Positions 1 to 7,469 of a stretch of DNA of 64,000 nt are shown here, piece by piece. Numbering within the stretch: position 1 is the stretch's first letter; each line of letters starts with the position of its first letter. The notes under the pieces are model-generated. The model had not been told where the DNA came from, made no database searches, and saw only the letters and a program-made list of their open reading frames with translations. A program made the translations under genes and the position numbers. The DNA is from Cystobacter fuscus (GTDB lineage Bacteria > Myxococcota > Myxococcia > Myxococcales > Myxococcaceae), in NCBI RefSeq assembly GCF_002305875.1, contig NZ_CP022098.1, forward strand, positions 4,836,001 to 4,900,000, given 5' to 3'.

Positions 1-1
1 T

Positions 2-145
2 CAGGTGAAGAAATTGGCCCAGATGGCGCGTAAGCTGGCGGCCGAAGTGTCCGGATGTCGGCGAGTCCCCCACGCCGTCGCTGAGCGGGCGAGCGCCCTG
101 GCCCAGGATCTCGAGGAGTGCGCTTCGAGCGTGAATGACGCCTGA
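2..145 (+). CDS. 3' end of an unrecognised gene (partial)
   Basis: An open frame enters from the left edge and stops with TGA at 143-145, giving the last 47 residues of a protein. The fragment is helical-looking and rich in Ala, Arg, Lys and Glu (starts QVKKLAQMARKLAAEV) with two cysteines and no recognisable domain. It is followed by a 206-bp gap before clpX. Its sequence is not the end of ClpP, the usual partner encoded upstream of clpX. The assignment as coding rests only on the open frame and its myxobacterial codon pattern, so it is moderately sure. Confidence 0.45.
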   Translation, partial: QVKKLAQMARKLAAEVSGCRRVPHAVAERASALAQDLEECASSVNDA

Positions 146-351
146 ACGAGTGTTACTCAACGCTGACCTCGTCCAGCGGTGCACAAGCCGATGGGCGCCA
201 CATTCGGGATGGGCTTCCTGTGGATTCGGGAGGCGCCTATATTTCGCTCGACGGTTGTTCGCGACGTGGGCAGCCGGGCGACTTGGGTGTGGTGAGGGTG
301 TCGGCTAGGCAGGCTCCGGGGGACCGGGGTCGGTAGAACTCGGAGGCGGCA

Positions 352-1629
352 GTGAAGAAGGAGCACCACGTCAACCTGTCCTGCTCGTTCTGCGGCAAGT
401 CGCAGCGCGAGGTCCGCAAGCTCATCGCGGGCCCCACGGTGTACATCTGCGACGAGTGCATCAAGCTGTGTAACGACATCATCGCGGACGAGAACGAACG
501 CGAGGAGGGCAAGCCGCAGGTCAGCCTGCCCACGCCGATGGAGATCAAGGCGTTCCTCGACGACTACGTCATCGGCCAGGACCAGGCGAAGAAGGTCCTG
601 TCGGTCGCCGTGTACAACCACTACAAGCGCATCTACCAGAAGAAGCCGGCGGCCCGGCCTCGTCCGGGGATGAAGCCCTCGGGCTCCGAGGACGTGGAGC
701 TGAGCAAGAGCAACATCCTGCTCGTGGGCCCCACGGGCAGCGGCAAGACGCTGCTGGCCCAGTCGCTCGCGCGCTTCCTCAACGTTCCCTTCACCATCGC
801 CGACGCCACCAGCCTCACCGAGGCCGGCTACGTGGGCGAGGACGTGGAGAACATCATCCAGAACCTGCTCCACAACGCCGACTACGACGTGGAGAAGGCG
901 GCGCGCGGCATCGTCTATATCGACGAGATCGACAAGATCGCGCGCAAGGGTGACACGCCGAGCGCCACGCGCGACGTGGGCGGCGAGGGCGTGCAGCAGG
1001 CGCTCTTGAAGATCATCGAGGGCACGCGCGCCAACGTCACGCCGCGGGGTGGCAAGAAGTACAACCAGCAGGAGTACGTGCAGGTTGATACGACGAACAT
1101 CCTGTTCATCTGCGGCGGCGCCTTCCACGGCATCGACGGCGTCATCAAGCGCCGCGTGGGTGAGAAGGGCCTGGGCTTCGGCGCGAAGATCACCCACCGC
1201 GAGGAGCGCAGCGTGGGCGAGCTGCTCGCCATGGTGGAGCCGGAGGATCTGATGAAGTTCGGGATGATTCCCGAGTTCATCGGCCGTCTGCCGGTGGTGG
1301 CGACGCTCAACGACCTGAAGGAAGAGGATCTCATCACGATCCTCACCCAGCCCAAGAACGCCCTCATCAAGCAGTACCAGAAGCTCTTCGAGATGGAGAA
1401 GGTGAAGCTGACCTTCACCAAGGAAGCGCTCAAGGCGATCGCCCGCGAGGCCATGCGTCGCAACTCCGGAGCGCGCGGCCTGCGCGCCATCCTCGAGGAC
1501 GCCATGCTCGACATCATGTACGACGTGCCGTACCGGGACGGCGTGAAGGAGTGCAAGATCACCGAGACGGTGGTGACCAAGCACGACGCGCCCCAACTGG
1601 TGCTGGAGAAGGAAAAGAAGTCGGCGTGA
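352..1629 (+). CDS. clpX: ATP-dependent Clp protease ATP-binding subunit ClpX
   Basis: ClpX is the hexameric AAA+ unfoldase that recognises tagged proteins and threads them into ClpP in the cytoplasm. The 425-residue product has the full family layout: an N-terminal four-cysteine zinc-binding domain (CSFC about residue 11, CDEC about 34), a Walker A motif GPTGSGKT near residue 126, pore loop GYVGED, Walker B IVYIDEID near 190 and the sensor-2 segment GARGLRAI near the C-terminus. The length is normal for ClpX. Translation starts at a GTG with a GGAGG ribosome site at 342-346. No clpP is adjacent on the visible upstream side and the downstream gene is an unrelated oxidoreductase, so it appears to be transcribed alone. 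A possible GC-rich hairpin follows the stop. The product is certain; which ClpP it serves is not visible here. Confidence 0.97.
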   Translation: MKKEHHVNLSCSFCGKSQREVRKLIAGPTVYICDECIKLCNDIIADENEREEGKPQVSLPTPMEIKAFLDDYVIGQDQAKKVLSVAVYNHYKRIYQKKPAARPRPGMKPSGSEDVELSKSNILLVGPTGSGKTLLAQSLARFLNVPFTIADATSLTEAGYVGEDVENIIQNLLHNADYDVEKAARGIVYIDEIDKIARKGDTPSATRDVGGEGVQQALLKIIEGTRANVTPRGGKKYNQQEYVQVDTTNILFICGGAFHGIDGVIKRRVGEKGLGFGAKITHREERSVGELLAMVEPEDLMKFGMIPEFIGRLPVVATLNDLKEEDLITILTQPKNALIKQYQKLFEMEKVKLTFTKEALKAIAREAMRRNSGARGLRAILEDAMLDIMYDVPYRDGVKECKITETVVTKHDAPQLVLEKEKKSA

Positions 1630-1651
1630 GTGTCCGCCAGGGCCTCCCTTG

Positions 1652-1676
1652 CCTCTCCCCTTCCGGGGGGAGGAGG
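1652..1676 (+). terminator. possible GC-rich hairpin after clpX
   Basis: Twenty-two bases after the clpX stop, a CT-rich arm (CCTCTCCCC) is followed by a short TTCC loop and a G-rich arm (GGGGGGAGGAGG). They can fold into an imperfect stem. There is no T-run, so intrinsic termination is only a guess. Confidence 0.3.
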
Positions 1677-1809
1677 GCGGGGGAGTGTCCCGGGCGATTG
1701 TATCGCTCCCGCTTCATGGCCTCTTCGATTCTGTCCCGATTCTGAAAGAGCGCCGCCGCGGCAGATTGACCTCCGTGGGTGCGACTTCCGCACCTCGCTG
1801 GAGGCGGTC

Positions 1810-2646
1810 ATGGCTCGGAAGATCTGGTTCATCACGGGAATCTCGCGCGGTTTCGGCAAGGCGCTCGCCCAGGCGGTGTTGGCCCGGGGAGACGTCGTCA
1901 TCGGCACGACGCGCGATGGCGCGGCCGGGCTCGACGCGGGGGCGGGAGCGCTGCACGTGTTGCCGCTGGAGATCACGGACAAGGCGGCCATCGCGAGCTG
2001 CGTCGAGCGGGCCTTCGCGCTGCACGGGCACGTGGACGTGCTGGTGAACAACGCGGGCTACGGCCTGCTCGGGGCCATCGAGGAGTCGACGGAGGAGGAG
2101 ACGCGGCGCGTCTTCGACGTGAACTTCTTCGGCCCGCTGGCACTCATCAAGGCCGCGCTGCCCTGGCTCCGGGCACGAGGCCGCGGGCACATCCTCAATG
2201 TCTCGTCCATCGCGGGGCTGGCGCCCATGGCGGGCTCGGGCCTCTACGCCGCCGCGAAGTTCGCGCTGGAGGGCATGTCCCAGTCGCTGGCGCAGGAGCT
2301 CGCGCCCCTGGGCATCCGGGTCACGCTCATCGAGCCCGGAGCGTTCCGCACCGACTTCCTGTCGGCGCACTCCATCCGCAAGGCGGACACGTCACTCGAG
2401 GCCTACGCCGGAACGAGCGGCAAGGCGGTGCGGTACCTGGAGCAGCTCGAGGGCCGGCAACCGGGAGATCCCGAGCGCGGCGCCCGCGCCATCCTCCAGG
2501 CCGTCGATGCGCGGACACCCCCCATGCACCTGGTGCTCGGGTCGGACGCGCTCCAGCGCTCGCGCGCGCAGGTGGCCCTCATGAGCCGCGAGCTGGACGC
2601 CTGGGAAGCCCTCTCCCGGAGTACGGACTTCCCCTCGGAGGCGTGA
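1810..2646 (+). CDS. SDR family NAD(P)-dependent oxidoreductase
   Basis: A 278-residue classical short-chain dehydrogenase/reductase of the Rossmann type. The glycine-rich cofactor motif TGISRGFG is at residues 9-16, the structural NNAG motif is near residue 80, and the catalytic Ser-Tyr-Lys set is visible as NVSS followed by YAAAK with Tyr146 and Lys150. The family oxidises or reduces alcohol/carbonyl groups with NAD(H) or NADP(H); the substrate cannot be read from sequence. The open frame extends to 1630, but the fold begins at the ATG at 1810 and the upstream residues look like non-coding DNA, so this start was chosen. It stands alone 180 bp after clpX. Confidence 0.93.
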   Translation: MARKIWFITGISRGFGKALAQAVLARGDVVIGTTRDGAAGLDAGAGALHVLPLEITDKAAIASCVERAFALHGHVDVLVNNAGYGLLGAIEESTEEETRRVFDVNFFGPLALIKAALPWLRARGRGHILNVSSIAGLAPMAGSGLYAAAKFALEGMSQSLAQELAPLGIRVTLIEPGAFRTDFLSAHSIRKADTSLEAYAGTSGKAVRYLEQLEGRQPGDPERGARAILQAVDARTPPMHLVLGSDALQRSRAQVALMSRELDAWEALSRSTDFPSEA

Positions 2647-2849
2647 GCCCCTCCCTCCGAGCTGGGGGGCCCTGGTGGCCACTGTAGGTGTGGTGCGCTC
2701 ATTCGCGCGGGTTGAGCCCCCGCGCTTTCGCGCCCACCTTCTCGCGCCAGCGGCTCCGCCCCCTCTCGAGAACCTTTCCCGCTCTCGTGACTTCATGGAG
2801 ACTCGCGTCAAACCAGTTTTCCTGGAATTTTACATAAGTGTGAATGTGT

Positions 2850-2867
2850 TGAAATTTATCAATTTCA
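2850..2867. promoter_or_regulatory. AT-rich inverted repeat in the promoter region of the FG-GAP/Kelch gene
   Basis: The 310-bp gap 2647-2956 is GC-rich at its left end but turns sharply AT-rich from about 2810 to 2890. Within this island TGAAATT and AATTTCA form a perfect 7-bp inverted repeat around a TATC centre. An AT island of this size is rare in this window, so a promoter with an operator for the downstream lipoprotein gene is likely. No good -35/-10 pair could be fixed. Confidence 0.4.
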
Positions 2868-2956
2868 CTTGAATTCGGAAAGTTCCTTTGTTAAACCGGG
2901 CTCGTCCTCCAGGGCCAATGCGATGGGCCCGGGTTCCACGCGGCAAGGGGAAACAC

Positions 2957-5449
2957 ATGAAGACGAGCGCGAAGAGCCGAAGCACGCGGCGCATGAATCG
3001 GCGGGTGATGGGTAGTTCGGTGGCGCTGGCGTTGTCGACGCTGGTGGCGTGTCAGGGGACGGCCGACGAGGCGCCCTCGGAGTCGGGCGAGGGACTCACG
3101 GCGGATGGCTCCCAGGCGCTGGTGTCCTCCGCGATCGCGCCGACGCTGAAGTGGGCGTGGACGGGCAGCGAGGTGCTTCCCGACTACAAGCAGGTGATGA
3201 CCACGCCGGTGGTGATCGACCTCAACCGGGACGGCGTGCCGGACATCGTCTTCAGCACGTTCGCGGGCTCGAACTACAGCAGCGATGGCGTGCTGCGCGC
3301 CATCAGCGGCGACGACGGGCACGAGCTGTGGACGGTGACGGAGTCGACGCTGCGCGTGAAGGCGGCGGCGGGCCTGACGGCGGGCGACCTCGACGGAGAC
3401 GGCCGGGTGGAGGTGTGCGCCATCCCCGAGAACGGGCGCGGCGTCATCTGCTTCACGAATGAAGGTGCCTTCAAGCTGCGCACCCCCGAGGGGGCGTACG
3501 ACTACAACGAGTGGGGCGGCCCCGCGCTGGCGGACCTGGACGGTGATGGCCAGGTGGAGATCCTCGACGGCAACCGCGTCTACACCGCCACGGGCGCGCT
3601 CAAGTGGGTGGGCTCGGACGGCATGGGTGGGGCGAAGTACACCGGCCCCAACGCCTTCGCGGCGGACATCGATCAGGACGGCCGGCAGGAGCTCATCAAC
3701 GGCCGCTCCGTGTACCGCGCCGATGGCTCGCTGCTGTGCGCTCCCTCCACCGTGCCCCACGGCTTCGCCGCGGTGGGCAACTTCGACGCGGATGCCCAGG
3801 GCGAGATCGTCGTGGTGGGACGTGAGCAGGTGAGCCTGGTGGACGACAACTGCACCGTGCTGTGGAGCGTGGCGGTGCCGGGTGGCGGCCACGGTGGCGT
3901 GCCCAACATCGCCGACTTCGACGGCGACGGGCAGCCGGAGATCGGCGTCGCTGGCAACAACCTCTACAGCGTGCTGGAGGCGGACGGCACGGTGCGCTGG
4001 TCGCGCCCCATCCGCGACCTGAGCTCCGGCAAGAACAGCTCCACCACCTTCGACTTCGACGGTGACGGCAAGCTCGAGGTGGTCTTCACCGACGAGACGT
4101 ACCTGCGCATCTACGACGGCGCCACGGGCACGGTGCTCTTCGAGACGAAGAACAGCTCGGGCACCACGCACGAGGGCCCCGTGGTGGCGGACGTGGACGG
4201 GGACTACCAGGCGGACATCGTGGTGGGTGCCAACAGCCACGCCTACCCGGGCTTCAACGGCATCCGCGTGTTCCACGGCGAGGGCTGGCGCAGCGCCCGC
4301 CGCATCTGGAACCAGCACGCCTACTCGGTGACGAACATCGAGGATGATGGCTCCATCCCCGCCCAGCCGGTCGCCAACTGGCTCACCGAGGGGCTGAACA
4401 CCTTCCGCTCCAACGGCCCCGGGCCGGCCGCCCCCTACTGCGCGCCGGGCGCCTGGACGTCGGCGCCCAGCCTCGCCGCGCCGCGCATCCTCCACACCGC
4501 CACGCGGCTGACCGATGGGCGCGTGCTGGTGCTGGGCGGCTTCAGCCGCACCTCCGAGGTCTTCAACCCCTCCACCAACACCTGGTCCAACACCGGCAAC
4601 ACCCGCACCACGCACCGCTACCACACGGCCACGCTGCTCAATGACGGGCGCGTGCTCGTGGCGGGCGGCGATGGCGCCAACGCCACCTCCTCGGCCGAGG
4701 TGTACAACCCGGCCACGGGCTCCTGGTCGGCCACGGGCAACCTGAGCACCTTCCGCATGCGCCATGCCGCCGCGCGCCTCAAGGACGGACGCGTGCTGGT
4801 GGTGGGCGGGCAGAACACCGCGGGCGGCGCCGCGCTCGCCTCGGCCGAGCTGTACGATCCGGCCACGGGCACCTGGTCCTCGACGGGCAGCCTGAACCAG
4901 GCGCGCTACACCTTCACCGCCACGGCGCTGTCCAACGGCCGGGTGCTGGTGGCGGGTGGCTCCAACGGCGGGGCGAACCTGTCCTCGGCCGAGGTGTATG
5001 ACCCGGCCACGGGTCGCTGGACGGCGGTGGGCTCCATGGCCCACGGGCGCCTGGATCACTCGGCCACCGCGCTGTCGGGCAGCAAGGTGCTCGTGGTGGG
5101 CGGCGAGGCGAACGGCACGGTGAACGGCGCCACCGCCGAGCTGTTCGACGCGGCCACCAACACCTGGTCGCCGGCCGGCAGCCTCTCCACGCCCCGGCGG
5201 GATCACACGGCCACGCTGCTGCCCTCGGGCGCGGTGCTGGTGGCGGGCGGCTACAACCCGAAGAACTCGGGCATCCTCACCACGGCCGAGCTGTTCGATC
5301 CCTCGCGCCGCACCTGGTGCCCGGCGGCCAGCATGAGCACGGACCGCTACTACCACACCGCCACGCTGCTGCTGGATGGCCGCGTGCTGGTGGTGGCCGG
5401 CAACAGCAACACCAACCAGGGCGCCGTCGAGCTGTTCCAGCAGCAGTAA
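2957..5449 (+). CDS. lipoprotein with FG-GAP/VCBS repeats and a seven-blade Kelch-type domain
   Basis: An 830-residue exported protein. The N-terminus is basic (KTSAKSRSTRRMNRR) followed by a hydrophobic stretch ending in the lipobox-like LVAC, so it is probably a lipoprotein. Residues about 75-450 carry FG-GAP/VCBS-type Asp-rich repeats such as DLDGDGQVEI, which bind calcium in beta-propellers. From about 490 to the end there are seven repeats of the form HTATLL-DGRVLVAGG-SAEVYDPATG-W, the Kelch/galactose-oxidase type, probably one closed seven-blade propeller. No copper-ligand domain of true galactose oxidase follows, so an enzymatic role is not supported; binding of sugars or surface structures is more likely. 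The ATG at 2957 was chosen because the signal peptide starts there. A strong hairpin terminator follows. Confidence 0.85.
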   Translation: MKTSAKSRSTRRMNRRVMGSSVALALSTLVACQGTADEAPSESGEGLTADGSQALVSSAIAPTLKWAWTGSEVLPDYKQVMTTPVVIDLNRDGVPDIVFSTFAGSNYSSDGVLRAISGDDGHELWTVTESTLRVKAAAGLTAGDLDGDGRVEVCAIPENGRGVICFTNEGAFKLRTPEGAYDYNEWGGPALADLDGDGQVEILDGNRVYTATGALKWVGSDGMGGAKYTGPNAFAADIDQDGRQELINGRSVYRADGSLLCAPSTVPHGFAAVGNFDADAQGEIVVVGREQVSLVDDNCTVLWSVAVPGGGHGGVPNIADFDGDGQPEIGVAGNNLYSVLEADGTVRWSRPIRDLSSGKNSSTTFDFDGDGKLEVVFTDETYLRIYDGATGTVLFETKNSSGTTHEGPVVADVDGDYQADIVVGANSHAYPGFNGIRVFHGEGWRSARRIWNQHAYSVTNIEDDGSIPAQPVANWLTEGLNTFRSNGPGPAAPYCAPGAWTSAPSLAAPRILHTATRLTDGRVLVLGGFSRTSEVFNPSTNTWSNTGNTRTTHRYHTATLLNDGRVLVAGGDGANATSSAEVYNPATGSWSATGNLSTFRMRHAAARLKDGRVLVVGGQNTAGGAALASAELYDPATGTWSSTGSLNQARYTFTATALSNGRVLVAGGSNGGANLSSAEVYDPATGRWTAVGSMAHGRLDHSATALSGSKVLVVGGEANGTVNGATAELFDAATNTWSPAGSLSTPRRDHTATLLPSGAVLVAGGYNPKNSGILTTAELFDPSRRTWCPAASMSTDRYYHTATLLLDGRVLVVAGNSNTNQGAVELFQQQ

Positions 5450-5473
5450 TCCCGACGCTCGGGTGTGGTTTCA

Positions 5474-5522
5474 GGCCCCGGCCTGGGTGCGCGACGCGCT
5501 CCCTCGCCGGGGCCCGGCTTTT
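5474..5522. terminator. intrinsic terminator between the Kelch gene and the Hsp70 gene
   Basis: GGCCCCGGC (5474-5482) and GCCGGGGCC (5506-5514) are perfect 9-bp inverted arms, and the rightward copy is followed by CTTTT at 5518-5522. It lies between two convergent genes and probably ends the rightward transcript. Confidence 0.6.
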
Positions 5523-5604
5523 GCGGGCGAGGCCCACGGACGCGCGGAGTCCACCGGAAAGGGAAGGGGTGAGGAAGGGGCGGGGGCGAAGCGGGGCGGA
5601 GGCG

Positions 5605-7122
5605 TCAGGAGCTGACGCGCACCGTGGTGGTCATCTCGCGGCCCGTGGCCGGATCTCGCGCGCGCATGGTGAGGATGCCTTCCACGTTCACGTCGAAGGT
5701 GATCTCCACCTGCACCGAGCCGGCCTTGGCCGGGCGGATGCCGGAGAAGGTGAACTCGCCGAGCAGATCGTTCCTCGCCACCTGCTCGTGGTCCCCCTGG
5801 AAGATGCGCATGGCCAGCTCGGTCTGGCTGTCGCGGCTGGTGGTGGCCACGAGCTGCTTCGCATTGGGAATGGGCGCGTTGCGCGGGAAGACCGTGTGGA
5901 AGGCCCCTCCGGCGCGCTCCAGGCCAATGGCCATGGGAATCACGTCCAGCAGTTGCAGGCGCAGGCTGGAGTTGTCCTCCAGGCTCTTGGCGTAGAGCGC
6001 CGCGCCCACCGCCACGGCCTCGTCCGGGTGCACGCCCTTGCTCGGCGTCTTGCCGAAGAACTTCGTGAGCCGGTCCTGGACAATCGGCATGCGCGTCTGG
6101 CCGCCCACCAGCAGCACCTCGTCGATGTCCTTGGTGGACAGCCCCGAGTCCACCAGCACCCGCGCCACCATCTGCAGGGTGCGGTCCACCAGGTGGTTCG
6201 TGAGCTGCTCGAGCATCTTGCGCGTGAACTTCATCTCGATGTTCAGGGGCTGGCCCTGCGACGTCATCGTGATGAAGGGGATGTTGAACTGGACGTCGTC
6301 GCGCGCGGACAGGTCGATCTTCGTGCGCTCGGCCAGGTCCTTGATGCGCTGCATCGCCACCGGATCCGTCGCCAGATCGAGGCCCGTCTTGGACGCGAAG
6401 TCCTTGAGCACGTGGTGGATGATGGCGTTGTCGAAGTCGATGCCACCCAGGAACACATCGCCGCCGGTGGCCTTCACCTCGAAGACGCGGTCGCGGATCT
6501 CGATGATGGACACGTCGAAGGTGCCACCCCCGAGGTCATACACGAGCACCTTCTTGTTGACGCTCTTGCCCGCGCCATACGCCAGCGCCGCCGAGGTGGG
6601 CTCGTTGATGATGCGCACCACCTCCAGATCGATCAGCTTGCCCGCCTCCTTCACCGTCTGACGCTGCCGGTCGTTGAAGTACGCGGGCACCGTCACCACC
6701 GCGCGCTTGATGGGCGTCTTGAGGTAGTTGGCGGCCACGTCGCGGATTTTGTTGAGGATCTTCGCGCTGATCTGCTGGAGGGAGAACTCCTTCTTGCCCA
6801 CGTCCAGCAGGACTTCGTTCTTCTTGCCGGGGCGCATCGAGTACGCCACGACCTTCTTCATCTCCGTGACGACGTCGCTCTGGAAGGAGCGCCCCACCAG
6901 CCGCTTGGAGCCGTAGATGGTGTTCTTCGGGTTGAGCTGCCACTGGCGCTTGGCCTCGTAGCCGATGAGCTCGTTGCCCTTGTCGTCGATCGCGAAGATC
7001 GAGGGAATAGTGTACTCGCCTCCTTTGTAGGGGATGAGTTTCACGTTCCCACCGTCCTCGACGATCGCGGCGCACGAGTTGGTCGTGCCGAGGTCGATGC
7101 CGATGATGGGATCCTTTTGCAT
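5605..7122 (-). CDS. Hsp70 (DnaK-like) chaperone lacking the C-terminal lid
   Basis: The N-terminal actin-like ATPase domain is complete: phosphate-1 motif IIGIDLGTTNSC at residues 6-17, VTVPAYFNDRQRQ in the middle, phosphate-2 VLVYDLGGGTFDVS and adenosine motif VLLVGGQTRMP. The interdomain linker leads into a beta-type substrate-binding domain ending TMRARDPATGREMTTTVRVSS. The chain stops there at 505 residues, whereas DnaK has a further helical lid of about 100 residues. It is therefore a specialised, lidless paralogue, not the main cell chaperone. Myxobacteria carry several such paralogues, some linked to motility and development (SglK in Myxococcus is one), but orthology cannot be claimed. 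It diverges from the PrkA gene across 347 bp and has no DnaJ or GrpE beside it. Confidence 0.9.
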   Translation of the reverse strand: MQKDPIIGIDLGTTNSCAAIVEDGGNVKLIPYKGGEYTIPSIFAIDDKGNELIGYEAKRQWQLNPKNTIYGSKRLVGRSFQSDVVTEMKKVVAYSMRPGKKNEVLLDVGKKEFSLQQISAKILNKIRDVAANYLKTPIKRAVVTVPAYFNDRQRQTVKEAGKLIDLEVVRIINEPTSAALAYGAGKSVNKKVLVYDLGGGTFDVSIIEIRDRVFEVKATGGDVFLGGIDFDNAIIHHVLKDFASKTGLDLATDPVAMQRIKDLAERTKIDLSARDDVQFNIPFITMTSQGQPLNIEMKFTRKMLEQLTNHLVDRTLQMVARVLVDSGLSTKDIDEVLLVGGQTRMPIVQDRLTKFFGKTPSKGVHPDEAVAVGAALYAKSLEDNSSLRLQLLDVIPMAIGLERAGGAFHTVFPRNAPIPNAKQLVATTSRDSQTELAMRIFQGDHEQVARNDLLGEFTFSGIRPAKAGSVQVEITFDVNVEGILTMRARDPATGREMTTTVRVSS

Positions 7123-7469
7123 CGCGCGTGAACTCCGGGGAAGTGGGCGGCGGGGCGGGGGGCGCGCCCCCGCTTATCAAGTCGCGACGTTAGTGCAACT
7201 TCACGGGAGCGCGCGAGCGCGAGGTCTCCTTTGGCCCGTCGGAGGGGGAGGCGCCAGGGGGCGGGAGCCGGTGGGACGGGGGACGAGCCCGCCCGGGGGG
7301 TGGGGGGAGGGCCGGCGGAGAGCAAGGCCCCGGACACAAAGCGACGAGGACCCTGGACTTCGCGCGGGCCGGGAGGAAAGGTCTGAGGGCCCCCGGCGTT
7401 TCGTGGCGGCGGCCCGCCCAGGTTGATTCGAGTGGGTTCCCAACATCCAGGCATAGGAGGAGAAGACCC
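7123..7469. other. 347-bp divergent intergenic region between hsp70-like and prkA genes
   Basis: This stretch must hold the promoters of two divergent genes. It is extremely G+C-rich with long purine/pyrimidine tracts. I see a strong ribosome site (TAGGAGGAGA, 7454-7463) for prkA but no convincing -35/-10 or -24/-12 pair, no RNA gene and no credible small gene. Confidence 0.5.

Noticed and set aside
2891-5356. An 821-residue minus-strand open frame
   Set aside because: Antisense to the FG-GAP/Kelch gene; repeats only mirror the repeats of that gene.
5605-7122. Naming the Hsp70 gene dnaK
   Set aside because: It lacks the lid and the grpE/dnaJ neighbourhood, so the main dnaK is probably elsewhere.
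7421-7445. tRNA-like GGTTGATTCGA segment
   Set aside because: No acceptor, D or anticodon stems can be drawn around it.
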